64,000 nucleotides of DNA from contig DAOTXN010000161.1 of the NCBI GenBank assembly GCA_034435435.1, positions 1-64,000 of the forward strand, read 5' to 3'. Every line of letters starts with the position of its first letter. The stretch's first letter is position 1. The position numbers and the translations under genes are program-made. The DNA comes from DAOTXN01 sp034435435. GTDB lineage: Bacteria; Chloroflexota; Anaerolineae; S140-20. The notes beneath the pieces are model-generated. The model did no database searches. It was not told the origin of the DNA and was given only the letters and a program-made list of their open reading frames with translations. Below are positions 18,529 to 27,284 of the stretch, piece after piece.

Positions 18529-19488
18529 TCAAAGCGCTTTACTTTCGCCTGCGAGTTCAATCTCACCAATCTCGTAGCTACCAACATAGATGTTGTCAAG
18601 ATGAAACTTGAGATATTTCTGATTGAGGCCATGCTCACGTTTCAAAGTGAGAAGCTGCCCCCTATTCACGTCTTGCTCATCAATTGAGAGGATGAGCAGA
18701 TCATCTGGATCAATAGCCAACACTCCCAAATCCATCATGCAATGGTGAATAGGGCACAAGGCAATAATATTGCTACGATGATCTGGTCCTCGGTATTTTT
18801 TGCCCAGCGGTTGAACGTGATGCGCCTCGCAGTACCATTTGTTCTTCAAACGTGGAGAATAAACCGTCCAGCCGCACACCTGGCAACGAAAATCGTACAG
18901 GTCCTTCACAAATCGACTTTGAGCGGTGTCGCGTATAACACGAACCACGCTGCCTGTTTTGCGGTCGGGTTCCGGCAAGCTATCAGGAATATAAATGGCC
19001 TCGTCCACATATATTTCCTCTACTCCTGGCTTCTCCCAAATTTGCTCAAAGCGCTGAAATTGCTCGGTTACGTCCAAGTGGTTTTCGATCCGCGTCACAC
19101 CAAAATAAGCACGCTCTTGATCCAAACGGATATAAAGATCCCATCGCCCATCGCGCCTGTTCGACGGAATCTTGGACAAAAGCGATTTGATCTGGCCGAT
19201 GGGGACAAAATACCGACCGTGTTTACCACAGATGAGAACCATCCATGCATGATTTTCATCCCATTTTAGCATCTCGGCATATTTAGTTTTTGCCAAAGAA
19301 AACCAATAGTAACCTTTGTGTGTAAAATAAGCTTGAGAGCTAAAAGCAACCAAGACAATTTCCCGTCCATCAACTTGAAAAACACTCTCTTGAACTTCGG
19401 CGACGTCTCCAAACCCCTCCAAGAAATCTACAAGCACTTGAATTGCGGCCTTGCTCTCCTTTGTTCGCCCTGACAATTTTATGTCCAT
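18529..19488 (-). CDS. HNH endonuclease family protein, restriction-like
   Basis: 319 residues. The C-terminal HNH module has C-x2-C in FRCQVCGWT, then CEAHHVQPLGKKYRGPDH, NIIALCPIHHCMMD. The N-terminal part (about 1-165) is not recognised; it has KSLLSKIPSNRRDGRWDLYI and may be a DNA-binding or restriction-fold domain. ATG 19488 (MDIKLSGRTK) is chosen over an upstream start at 19569. The protein resembles HNH restriction endonucleases, but no methyltransferase is adjacent. Lower GC and codon use relative to neighbours suggest acquisition. Confidence 0.75.
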   Translation of the reverse strand: MDIKLSGRTKESKAAIQVLVDFLEGFGDVAEVQESVFQVDGREIVLVAFSSQAYFTHKGYYWFSLAKTKYAEMLKWDENHAWMVLICGKHGRYFVPIGQIKSLLSKIPSNRRDGRWDLYIRLDQERAYFGVTRIENHLDVTEQFQRFEQIWEKPGVEEIYVDEAIYIPDSLPEPDRKTGSVVRVIRDTAQSRFVKDLYDFRCQVCGWTVYSPRLKNKWYCEAHHVQPLGKKYRGPDHRSNIIALCPIHHCMMDLGVLAIDPDDLLILSIDEQDVNRGQLLTLKREHGLNQKYLKFHLDNIYVGSYEIGEIELAGESKAL

Positions 19489-19591
19489 TAAGCGCACTCC
19501 CTGTCGCACAGACCTTTCAGCTAATCCGCGGACATCACCTATTGTACAAACACTGCCCAAGCCTGTCAATTACAGTCACTTCACCCCCCCC

Positions 19592-19662
19592 GCCGCCGCC
19601 GCAGCCCTCCCCGCCATCCATTCCGTCGAAAAGGCCGCCTGCAAGTTGTAGCCGCCCGTAAT
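19592..19662. repeat. Diverged copy of the flavoprotein gene 3' end
   Basis: On the minus strand this segment reads GGYNLQAAFSTEWMAGRAAAAG, matching the C-terminus of the flavoprotein gene (20309-20374) with several substitutions. It is the only recognisable piece of a second copy. The rest of 19489-19790 shows no gene. Confidence 0.7.
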
Positions 19663-19790
19663 GCACCCGCGTTTCCCTTTGCCGTTGCATGGCCAGCAGG
19701 AATATTGTATACTGGTAATGACAATTAGGACACTCGTCAAGAGTACGAGATGTTAATTTTGTCCAAGTGACATCGAGGAGAGAACCGACT

Positions 19791-20060
19791 ATGCCGATTC
19801 TATCCATGTTCTACGGGATCGTAATTCGCATGTACTTTCTCGACGACAAACAGCATCACGCGCCTCACATCCATGCCGAATATGCCGGAAAACGGGCTGT
19901 GTTCAGTATTGGCGACGGAGAGATATTGGCTGGCGCACTGCCATCTGGAAAAGCTAGATTGGTACAAGCGTGGATAGAAATTCATCGTGAGGAGATCCTG
20001 GCTGATTGGCAATTGGCTGTGAATGGCGAAGAAGTGTTCAAGATCGAGCCACTAAAATAG
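19791..20060 (+). CDS. DUF4160 protein
   Basis: An 89-residue protein with MPILSMFYGIVIRMYF, DDKQHHAPHIHAEYAG and the C-terminal IHREEILADWQLAVNGE block, all typical of DUF4160. The family is nearly always paired with DUF2442, as here, and the pair is often annotated as a possible toxin-antitoxin module; its activity is not established in my knowledge. ATG 19791 follows a GAGGAGAG Shine-Dalgarno. The gene is AT-richer than its surroundings and lies between duplicated flavoprotein gene ends, consistent with recent insertion. Confidence 0.85.
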   Translation: MPILSMFYGIVIRMYFLDDKQHHAPHIHAEYAGKRAVFSIGDGEILAGALPSGKARLVQAWIEIHREEILADWQLAVNGEEVFKIEPLK

Positions 20061-20069
20061 GAGCGGACC

Positions 20070-20366
20070 GTGAATCCCTATGTCAAACGAATCCATCCGT
20101 TGGACGATTATGAGCTAGAGCTAGTGTTCGAGAATGGCGAGCGCCGGATATTCGATATGAAGCCTTTTCTACAGCGGGGTGTCTTTGTTCGCTTGCAAAA
20201 CTATGCCATTTTTAAGGCGGCGCGAGTGGTGGCCGGTTCGGTGGAATGGCCTGGCGAGCTAGATTTGAGCTACGACACGCTATACCTGGCAAGCCAGCCG
20301 CTTCAGCCTGCCGCCGCCGCCCTCCCCGCCACCCAGCCCGTCGAAAAGGCCGCCTGCAAGTTGTAG
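20070..20366 (+). CDS. DUF2442 protein
   Basis: A 98-residue protein whose first 80 residues match DUF2442 (YELELVFENGERRIFDMKPF and SVEWPGELDLSYDTLYL). It starts at GTG 20070, nine bases after the DUF4160 stop, preceded by AGGAGCGG. The last 18 or so residues (AAAALPATQPVEKAACKL) are read antisense from the 3' end of the convergent flavoprotein gene, so the native C-terminus was probably lost or replaced when the module inserted. The two genes overlap by 64 bp. Confidence 0.8.
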   Translation: MNPYVKRIHPLDDYELELVFENGERRIFDMKPFLQRGVFVRLQNYAIFKAARVVAGSVEWPGELDLSYDTLYLASQPLQPAAAALPATQPVEKAACKL

Positions 20367-21541
20367 CCGCCGGTGTCGGCGTCTACGTCCAGCACCTCGC
20401 CCGCGAAATACAGCCCCTCGATTAATCGAGACGCCATCGTGCGCGGGTCCACCTCGCCCGTGTCCACCCCGCCGGCGGTGACGATGGCCGCCGCCAGCGG
20501 GAAATGCCCGCTCACGTCCAGCCGAAAGTCTTTGAGCCACTGTCGCAGTCGCCTCCGCTCTTGGGCGGTGATCTGATGGGCCGGTTTGTCTGCCGGGATG
20601 CCGGTCAGGTCGCCACAGACCGGGATGAGGGTCGTTGGGAGCAGTTCTTTGAGGACGGTTTGAAACTGCCGCTTGCCGTGAGCATCCAGGTCGCGCAAAA
20701 GACGGGCATCTAGCTTTTCCTCGTTCAGCGCGGGCTTGAGGTCAATAGCGAGGACGACTTTTTGTCTCCGGCGCAGTGCATCCACTACACTCTTGCTCAA
20801 CGTGAGGATGATCGGCCCGGACACGCCAAAATGAGTAAAGAGCATCTCGCCAAAGGCCTCGGCTTGCCTTTTCCCCTCCACCCATACGCTCACGTTCACG
20901 TTGCGCAGGCTCAGGCCCTGCAAGCGGGGGGCCACGTTACCCGCCGTGGTCAGCGGGACCAGGGCGGGACGAATGGGGACAAGCGTGTGCCCTACGGAGC
21001 GGGCCAGCCGATAGCCGTCGCCGGTGGAGCCGGTGCCGGGATAGCTGGCCCCGCCCGTGGCGACGATCACCGCGTGGGCGGGAAACTGCACACCGTCCGC
21101 CGTTTGCACGCCTGTGATACGCGCCTCTTTGACCAGCAGTTGGCCCACCGGCGCCCCGGTGCGCAGCGCCACGCCTTGCCGCTTGGCCCAGCCCGCCAGC
21201 GCGTCTACCACCTCTTGGGCGTCCTCACCGGCAGGGAACACCCGCCCGCCGCGCTCGGTGACGGTTTGAACGCCCAGCGATTGGAAAAAGGCGATCAAAT
21301 CCATCGAGGAAAAGCGGTGAAAGGCCTGGCGTAGAAAGCGTCCGTTAAAGTGGGCCAGAAACTCGTCCGGCGGCGCGACGTTGGTCAGGTTGCAGCGGCC
21401 CTGGCCGGTGAGGGCGAGCTTGCGACCGGGCCGGTCCATCTTTTCCAGAAGCAGCACCTGGGTCCCCAGGCTGGCGGCCTGTCCAGCAGTCATCAGCCCG
21501 GCCGGGCCGCCCCCGATCACGATCACGCGCCGTCGGGTCAT
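20303..21541 (-). CDS. HI0933/BaiN-family flavoprotein
   Basis: A 412-residue NAD(P)/FAD-dependent oxidoreductase of the HI0933/YhiN/BaiN family. The N-terminal dinucleotide fold is VIVIGGGPAGLMTAGQAA, followed by KMDRPGRKLALTGQGRCNLTN. The C-terminal FAD motif is AGEVLDVDADTGGYNLQAAF. Physiological substrates of the family are not settled. ATG 21541 lies three bases after the stop of the phosphodiesterase gene, so the two form an operon. Its 3' end overlaps the convergent DUF2442 gene. Confidence 0.9.
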   Translation of the reverse strand: MTRRRVIVIGGGPAGLMTAGQAASLGTQVLLLEKMDRPGRKLALTGQGRCNLTNVAPPDEFLAHFNGRFLRQAFHRFSSMDLIAFFQSLGVQTVTERGGRVFPAGEDAQEVVDALAGWAKRQGVALRTGAPVGQLLVKEARITGVQTADGVQFPAHAVIVATGGASYPGTGSTGDGYRLARSVGHTLVPIRPALVPLTTAGNVAPRLQGLSLRNVNVSVWVEGKRQAEAFGEMLFTHFGVSGPIILTLSKSVVDALRRRQKVVLAIDLKPALNEEKLDARLLRDLDAHGKRQFQTVLKELLPTTLIPVCGDLTGIPADKPAHQITAQERRRLRQWLKDFRLDVSGHFPLAAAIVTAGGVDTGEVDPRTMASRLIEGLYFAGEVLDVDADTGGYNLQAAFSTGWVAGRAAAAG

Positions 21542-21544
21542 TTC

Positions 21545-22036
21545 TCAGAGCACGATCACTTCTAGCTGGTCGGTTGCCAGGTCAAGGACGCAGATCGAGC
21601 GCGCTTCTTTCAGATTGCCGCCCAACGCGCCGGGGTTGATAATCCGCGTCGAGCCGACACGCTCGTCGCGGCGGCGGTGCGTATGGCCGTGGAAGAGATA
21701 ATCAGGCTCTGCGAGCAGCAACGTCTCGAATACGTCTTCGCGGTCGCCGTGGGTGATGGCGATGCGCTTGCCGTCCAGCTCGACCAGGTCACCTTTACCC
21801 AGCCAGCGCGCGCCGGGCTGCGCTGCGACGGCGGCTTTGAGCGCCTGCACCGCATGCCGGTCCATGTTGCCGCGCACAAAATAGATTTCAAAGCCGGAGA
21901 AAAAGGGGAGCATCTCGGCCGTGGTCAGATCGCCGCAGTGGAACAGGGTGCGCACGCCGCGCTGACGAAAGACCTTCAGCGCGCGCATCGTCGCGGCGCT
22001 GTCGTTGTGGGTGTCGGAAAGGATGCCGATGTTCAT
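21545..22036 (-). CDS. YfcE-type metallophosphoesterase
   Basis: A 163-residue calcineurin-like phosphodiesterase. Metal-binding motifs appear in order: GILSDTHND, FHCGDL, VRGNMD, THGD and FHGHTH. Length and motif order match the YfcE/MJ0936 family of small phosphodiesterases with broad in vitro activity. ATG 22036 is chosen because MNIGILSDTHND is the family N-terminus; upstream in-frame residues are not conserved. It precedes the flavoprotein gene by three bases. Confidence 0.92.
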   Translation of the reverse strand: MNIGILSDTHNDSAATMRALKVFRQRGVRTLFHCGDLTTAEMLPFFSGFEIYFVRGNMDRHAVQALKAAVAAQPGARWLGKGDLVELDGKRIAITHGDREDVFETLLLAEPDYLFHGHTHRRRDERVGSTRIINPGALGGNLKEARSICVLDLATDQLEVIVL

Positions 22037-22119
22037 AACTGGCGGCATTGTACTCTGAGCGGCAAAACCTGACAAGCGGGTGCGACGAACGTCACACGTG
22101 CGTCGCACCTGAACGTGGC

Positions 22120-25100
22120 TTAACGAATGACGAGCGGCAGATAGACTCGCTCCTGCTCGCCTACCAGCGCGAACTCGGTGAAATGGTCGGCGACGACGGT
22201 CATCTGGTTGGCCGCCATATCCACACCGCAACCCGCACAGGGCAGCATGTCTACCCAGGTTGCCCCGCTGCGATAGAGGACGTTCAGTGTCTCTTCTTTC
22301 ACTGCGCTGGCTGCCAACTCAGCGTCCGTGTAATCGATCTCCAGCGTGTAGGGTTGGTTGAAGAGAGTGACGAGCGTCCCGCCGCCGGTGCGGGCCTCTA
22401 GCGTAAAACTACGCGCCGCTCCCTCGCTCCCCGGCAAGGCAGCGCTGGGCGCGGCCTGGGCCTGATACGTGACCGTCACATCTTCCGCCACTGCGCCCGG
22501 CGGGAAAACGAGGTTGAAACCGTCACTGCTGGCCAGGGTGCCGCCGTCTTGGGGCGTGACCAGGGCGCTGGCGCTGACCGGAAGCGGCGGGCCCCAACGG
22601 GCAAAGTCGGCGGCGGGGTGATCGCCAGCGCCCATAAAGTCGCCGGCCACGTAGAGATCGTCGCCCAGCGAAGCGAGGCCAAATACCCCGCTGTCGAACG
22701 GACCCGCCGGCGTCAGGCCGTTTTCCAGGGTGGACCAGCTTTGCGTGTTCGTGTTCCAGCGGGCGATATAGTTGGCGCTGGCCGCGCCGGCCACGGTGAA
22801 ATGGCCGCCCACGTACAGCTCAGCGCCGATCACGTTCAACGCCCGCACCTTTTCATAGACCGAGCCGCCGCCTACGCTGTCTCCCAGGGCGAACCAACTC
22901 CAGGCGACGCTGTCAAAGCGCGCGATCCCGTTGGCGCTGACGGTCCCGGCCTTGTCGAAATCTCCTCCGACGTACAGGTCCGCGCCCACGATGGCCAGAG
23001 CGTAAACATAGCCGGCGCCATCTTGGTTATTGGTCACTCCATAGGAGGGGTCCGCGCCCAAACGGTACCACGCATCGGCCGCCTTGTTCCACATAACGAG
23101 GCTGTTCACCCGAACGTCAGACCCGCCCACCGTAAGGTACCAAAAGTTCCCGCCGATGATGACGAAATCGCCGTCCACCGCCAGGGCGTAAACTCCGTTG
23201 GATAAAAGCGACTCGATCTCACCGGTCTGGCCAAAGGCGTGCCACTGGCTCCCATCCCACCAGGCAAGATCTTTGACGCTGGCGCTCCCGGCGGCGTCAA
23301 AGTCGCCGCCAGCGTACAGGATGCCGCCGCTGAAGGCCAGCGCGTAAACCGGCCCATCAATGCCGCTGCCCAGGGCCGACCAGTCGCCGCTGGTCTGGTT
23401 CCATTTGGCGACGTTGTTGGCGCTGATCGAGCCGACCTGGCTAAAGTCGCCTCCCACGTACAGGTCGTCGCCATCGGTCGCCAGCGCCCACACGTTCCAG
23501 CCATCCACCCCCTCCGCCAGCGGGGACCAGGCGCTCCCATCCCACATGGCGATCTGGTTGGCCGGATGGCCCCCGGCGTGGGTAAAGCTGCCCGCTACAA
23601 AGACCCGCCCATCTTGATTCACAGCCACGGCGTGAGCGGCGAGGCTGGTGCTCTCAAAGGCCAATCCCTGCCCGAAAGCATGCCAGGCCGCGCCGTCCCA
23701 CTCGGCGACGTTGTTGACGGTCATATCGCCGGCTGTGGCGAATTTGCCGCCGACGTACAGGCCGCCGTCGCCGCTGGGAACGAGGGCGTATACGGGAGCG
23801 AGATCATAAAGGCCGACGTCCTCGCCCACGCCGGCGCCCGCCTGCGACCAGGCGCTGCCGTTCCACTGGGCCAGATTCAGCGCCGCCGCCCCACCGGCCT
23901 GGTCGAACTTGCCGCCAGCGTACACCGTGGAGCCAATCATCGCGATGCTTTGGACGACGCCGGGTTCCAGAGGCCCAAAGTCGGGCACGTTTTGCATGCC
24001 TGCGCCCAGCGTGTGCCAGGCGCCGCCGTCCCAACGCGCGATGGAATTGGCCGTTTGGCCGCCGGCGTATTTGAACCAGCCGCCCACGTATACATCGGTG
24101 TTGTTTATCGCAATGGACAAAACTAGGGGATAATCGTAGCTCTGTTCGGGCGTCACGCCGCTGCCGAGAGCGGCCCAATCGCTGCCGTCCCACACAGCAA
24201 TGGCGCTGGCCGCGACGCCCCCGGCGGCGTCGAATTGGCCGCCCACGTAAAGATGGGTCTCATTGGCTGCCAGCGCATACACTGCCCCGAACCAGGAATG
24301 GGATACTCCTTCTCCCAACGGCGACCAGGCGACTCCATCCCAACGGGCGATGCTGTTGGCCGCCACGCCGTCCACGCTGCTGAAATCCCCGCCGATGTAC
24401 AGGTCATCGCCCAGAAAAGCGATGGCGTTGACGCCGGTAGGATAGCTATAGCCTCCGGCGACGCCCACCCCATTGCCCACCGCCGACCATGCGCTGCCAT
24501 CCCAACGGGCGATGCCTCCAGCGGCCACTCCCCCGGCCGTCGTGAAACTACCGCCCACATAGACGTCCTTCCCCTGAACGGCAATCGCCTTGACGGGCGC
24601 ATTCAGGCCCGCGCCGAGGGTGTGCCAGCGCCGGCCATCCCAACGTGCGATGTGGTTGGCAGCAAAGCTGTCGCTGAAAAAGGAATCAAAATTCCCGCCG
24701 ACGTAAACGTTGCCCCCGCCGACCGCCAGCGCGTAGACGGGCAGAAACGCGATGCCAGGGTAGCCAAAGCGCTCATCCCACGTGTCGTCGGTTCCCGTCT
24801 GGCTGGCCGGGACAAAGCGCGGCTCGCCATCGAGGCTGGTGGTCATTTTCCAGCCTGTCGCGTCCAGACTGCCGCTCCAACCGGTGCTCAGGTTGAGCGT
24901 CCCGTCCGGGTTGAGCAGACTGTTCAATGGGCGCTGACCCTGCGTCGCCGGGGCGGGCGGCCTGGCCGAGACGGGTATAGAAGCGCCCAGCACGGTCAGT
25001 ATGAGCAGGCCAGCGACCAGCGCACGCAGGCCGACCCGACCTCCAGCGGGCTGTGGGGCCAGTCCCCAAAACTTGAACCCACTCAAATCTGTCAATTTCC

Positions 25101-25143
25101 TCAAAACAACACGGCACCGAAGCAATAAAACTCTTTTCTTCAT
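22120..25143 (-). CDS. Secreted multi-repeat beta-propeller protein with ZU5-like C-terminus
   Basis: 1007 residues. A long N-terminus (hydrophobic LRALVAGLLILTVLGASIPVSA, about 45-65) looks like a signal peptide. About 14 repeats of roughly 50 residues follow, each with DLYVGGxF, AGG-ANxIARWDG and W--LGxG elements, as in propeller-like surface proteins. After the repeats come a ZU5-like segment (GFNLVFPPGAVAEDVTVTY) and the final VYLPLVIR. That terminal motif is common in secreted Chloroflexota proteins, from memory. ATG 25143 (MKKRVLLLR) is chosen because basic residues precede the hydrophobic segment and a GGAGACGA sequence lies upstream. No catalytic motif is seen. Confidence 0.8.
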   Translation of the reverse strand: MKKRVLLLRCRVVLRKLTDLSGFKFWGLAPQPAGGRVGLRALVAGLLILTVLGASIPVSARPPAPATQGQRPLNSLLNPDGTLNLSTGWSGSLDATGWKMTTSLDGEPRFVPASQTGTDDTWDERFGYPGIAFLPVYALAVGGGNVYVGGNFDSFFSDSFAANHIARWDGRRWHTLGAGLNAPVKAIAVQGKDVYVGGSFTTAGGVAAGGIARWDGSAWSAVGNGVGVAGGYSYPTGVNAIAFLGDDLYIGGDFSSVDGVAANSIARWDGVAWSPLGEGVSHSWFGAVYALAANETHLYVGGQFDAAGGVAASAIAVWDGSDWAALGSGVTPEQSYDYPLVLSIAINNTDVYVGGWFKYAGGQTANSIARWDGGAWHTLGAGMQNVPDFGPLEPGVVQSIAMIGSTVYAGGKFDQAGGAAALNLAQWNGSAWSQAGAGVGEDVGLYDLAPVYALVPSGDGGLYVGGKFATAGDMTVNNVAEWDGAAWHAFGQGLAFESTSLAAHAVAVNQDGRVFVAGSFTHAGGHPANQIAMWDGSAWSPLAEGVDGWNVWALATDGDDLYVGGDFSQVGSISANNVAKWNQTSGDWSALGSGIDGPVYALAFSGGILYAGGDFDAAGSASVKDLAWWDGSQWHAFGQTGEIESLLSNGVYALAVDGDFVIIGGNFWYLTVGGSDVRVNSLVMWNKAADAWYRLGADPSYGVTNNQDGAGYVYALAIVGADLYVGGDFDKAGTVSANGIARFDSVAWSWFALGDSVGGGSVYEKVRALNVIGAELYVGGHFTVAGAASANYIARWNTNTQSWSTLENGLTPAGPFDSGVFGLASLGDDLYVAGDFMGAGDHPAADFARWGPPLPVSASALVTPQDGGTLASSDGFNLVFPPGAVAEDVTVTYQAQAAPSAALPGSEGAARSFTLEARTGGGTLVTLFNQPYTLEIDYTDAELAASAVKEETLNVLYRSGATWVDMLPCAGCGVDMAANQMTVVADHFTEFALVGEQERVYLPLVIR

Positions 25144-25434
25144 CGGTCGTCTCCTCTCACGTCTTCTCAGCACACTATCCTCAATACGTCCGCGCCCTGG
25201 CCAAGGCAGTCCTTCTTTCTCCACCCGATACAGGCTTGGCAACGCAACACAGCGGCCTGCTTGGCCGCCGCTGGAATACTTGCTCAACTGTTACCGATTA
25301 GAGAAAGACATAAGCCAAGATTGGCTTCAAGAGGGGAAAATGACTTGGCCGCTCGATAGTATAACGCGATTGGTCTGCCAGGCAATGAAAAGCCTGGCGT
25401 CTGTTTTTTTAGTCCCTGGATCTGGCGTCTCTTT

Positions 25435-26364
25435 TCACGTACCCTCGACCGCCATCGCTCGCACGGGCGGGAGGCCCAATTCCAGTCGGCGCCACATCCA
25501 TAGGCCGCGTTTGGCGGTGTAAAGCGCGCCATCGGAGGTGAGAGCCAGCACGTGACTGTCTGCCCCGGCGAAACGTTCGATCATGTCGCTCATCGGGACT
25601 TTAAAGCCATCTGAGGCCAGCGCCCACGTATCGCCGCCGTCGGTGCTGCGTTCCAAGCGCCCCATCGCGCCCACGTAACGAGCCGGACCGCTCAACACGA
25701 TTTCGGGCCGGTCTGGATCGAGCCACACCGCGCGGGTGTAGCCGTCGCCGATGAGCTGCCAGTTCTGTCCACCGTCGCGTGTGCGGTAGCGCCCGCCGCC
25801 CGTGGCCACGAAAACCAGATCTGGATCGGCCGGCCGGACGCCAACGTCGTGTACGTCCGCGTGGATGCCGCCGCTCAATAGTTGCCAGGTCGCCCCCCCG
25901 TCGTCGGAGCGCAGCACTCCACCCACTTCGGCGGCGGCGTAGACGCGGCGACCCGCCAGCGCAAAGCTGCGGATGCAGCCCGCAGCGGGCGAATAGGGCA
26001 GGGACCAACTGTGTTCGTCGCGCAAGCGGGCCACGTCGGGCGCTTCGACCCAGGTCTCGCCGCCGTCGCGGCCAAGCCAGACAGTCGCCGGCTCGCCGCC
26101 CACCAGCAACGTGTCAGGTGGGTCCGGCGCAATGGCCAGGGCGCGCACGTGGAGCTTGTCTACACCCGTTCGCACAGGCGACCAGGTCTTGCCTTGGTCG
26201 TGGCTACGCCACAAGCCCTCGGTTGTGCCGGCCCAGACACGCGCCCCGGCTGTCGCCGCTGCTGTGACGTGTTGGCCTGCCAGGCGCAGGTAACGCGGGC
26301 GCCATTCTTCTTTTTGCCCCTGGAACACGGCCAGACCGTCGTCGGTTCCCAAATACAGGTTCAT
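25435..26364 (-). CDS. BNR/sialidase-like propeller protein
   Basis: 309 residues with recurrent BNR/Asp-box-like motifs (SHDQGKTWSPV, GRDGGETWVEA, SDDGGATWQLL, TRDGGQNWQLI, STDGGDTWALA), spaced as in a six- or seven-bladed propeller. No signal peptide is seen, so it may be cytoplasmic. No sialidase catalytic residues can be assigned, and function is unknown. ATG 26364 (MNLYLGTDDGLAVF) follows GGAAAGAG. The 291-bp gap to the propeller gene downstream holds no gene. Confidence 0.82.
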   Translation of the reverse strand: MNLYLGTDDGLAVFQGQKEEWRPRYLRLAGQHVTAAATAGARVWAGTTEGLWRSHDQGKTWSPVRTGVDKLHVRALAIAPDPPDTLLVGGEPATVWLGRDGGETWVEAPDVARLRDEHSWSLPYSPAAGCIRSFALAGRRVYAAAEVGGVLRSDDGGATWQLLSGGIHADVHDVGVRPADPDLVFVATGGGRYRTRDGGQNWQLIGDGYTRAVWLDPDRPEIVLSGPARYVGAMGRLERSTDGGDTWALASDGFKVPMSDMIERFAGADSHVLALTSDGALYTAKRGLWMWRRLELGLPPVRAMAVEGT

Positions 26365-26493
26365 CTCTTTCCCAATCTTGACACACACATCCAGATCGCT
26401 GCGTTGGCTCAGGCGACAGGTAATAACGCGCCCTGCCTCCAGATGCGAGAGGACAGGGCGCACAACGGAATGAACCAGGTTTTACGTTTTCGT

Positions 26494-26847
26494 CTACAAC
26501 CACCCTTGATTCTTTATAAATTCGGTCACGTAAGGGATCTCGAACTGCTCGCCCTGGTAGGCCCGGTAGGCGAACCAGATCGCGATGGCCGCCGGCGCCA
26601 GAAACACCGGGAAGAGCAGGCAAGAGAGAATGCTCGATATTTGTCCCAAGATGATGTCAATGCAGATCAAGGGGATGAACACGATAAAGATGGCGACGCC
26701 AAAGCCCAGAGCCTGCACGGCGTGGTGGCGCTGGAAGGGGCGGCTCTTGTTGCTTTCGGACAAGAGCACGATGACAGCCAAGGGCCAAAAGATGTACGAA
26801 AGCGCGGCGAACAATTTGTCGTTTTCGTTGATCGGGTGCTCAGTCAT
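26494..26847 (-). CDS. DUF4870/Tic20-like small membrane protein
   Basis: 117 residues with three or four hydrophobic segments and the conserved SRPFQRHHAVQALGFGV block that marks DUF4870-type membrane proteins. It starts at ATG 26847 behind AAGGAGAAA. Function is unknown. It is probably monocistronic, upstream of the BNR gene on the same strand with a 129-bp gap. Confidence 0.8.
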   Translation of the reverse strand: MTEHPINENDKLFAALSYIFWPLAVIVLLSESNKSRPFQRHHAVQALGFGVAIFIVFIPLICIDIILGQISSILSCLLFPVFLAPAAIAIWFAYRAYQGEQFEIPYVTEFIKNQGWL

Positions 26848-26949
26848 TGATTTCTCCTTGTGGAAAAGGTATGGAAGCGAATCGGGATGTCGTTGTCCGC
26901 CAACGACGATTCTATTGTAGTCTCAGTCGAGACAAATGTCAAAATTCTT

Positions 26950-27144
26950 TCAACCTGCCATCTTTAGCACTGCGAAAACAAAAACAACAATTAACACGAC
27001 CACACAACCCAAGCGCATGATGGCTGCGCTGAGTCGCAGGACCGCGCCCAACAGCAATAGGACCAATAGCGCTGCGCCGGCGACGATGGCGATGGAGGTG
27101 ATGTCGCCCTGGGTCAAACCCAAGATAAGCGTATCTGTATCCAT
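26950..27144 (-). CDS. Small hydrophobic membrane protein
   Basis: 64 residues with two predicted membrane helices (about 18-42 and 45-62). It is not a recognised family. Support comes from a strong promoter at 27186-27213 and a GGAACAAT Shine-Dalgarno before ATG 27144. No neighbour shares an obvious role. Confidence 0.6.
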   Translation of the reverse strand: MDTDTLILGLTQGDITSIAIVAGAALLVLLLLGAVLRLSAAIMRLGCVVVLIVVFVFAVLKMAG

Positions 27145-27185
27145 AGATTGTTCCTTTTGTGAGTGGTGATTGGTCTGACGTGACT

Positions 27186-27213
27186 ATAATAAGAATATCG
27201 AGAAATTTGTCAA
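27186..27213 (-). promoter_or_regulatory. Promoter for the 64-residue membrane protein gene
   Basis: On the minus strand, TTGACA (27213-27208) and TATTAT (27191-27186) are separated by 16 bp, about 40 bp upstream of the start codon and immediately after the cysC terminator. Confidence 0.65.
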
Positions 27214-27218
27214 CCACG

Positions 27219-27253
27219 AAAAAGAGTCTCACCCGATATTTCAGGTGAGACTC
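27219..27253 (-). terminator. Intrinsic terminator after cysC
   Basis: The perfect 10-bp stem GAGTCTCACC/GGTGAGACTC (27224-27253) is followed on the minus strand by five T residues. It ends the cysC-containing transcript 30 bp past the stop codon. Confidence 0.85.
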
Positions 27254-27284
27254 GTCGCGTCAGGATAAGCGTATGCTCGGCGGG

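Noticed and set aside
22120..25143. Periodic repeats that could suggest a CRISPR or satellite array
   Set aside because: The period is about 150-180 bp, the repeats are degenerate and in frame, and they translate into a regular propeller motif, so they are coding repeats.
25376..25412. Hairpin GCCAGGC/GCCTGGC followed by seven T on the plus strand
   Set aside because: It would terminate plus-strand transcription, but both neighbouring genes run on the minus strand. It may be a repeat or chance.
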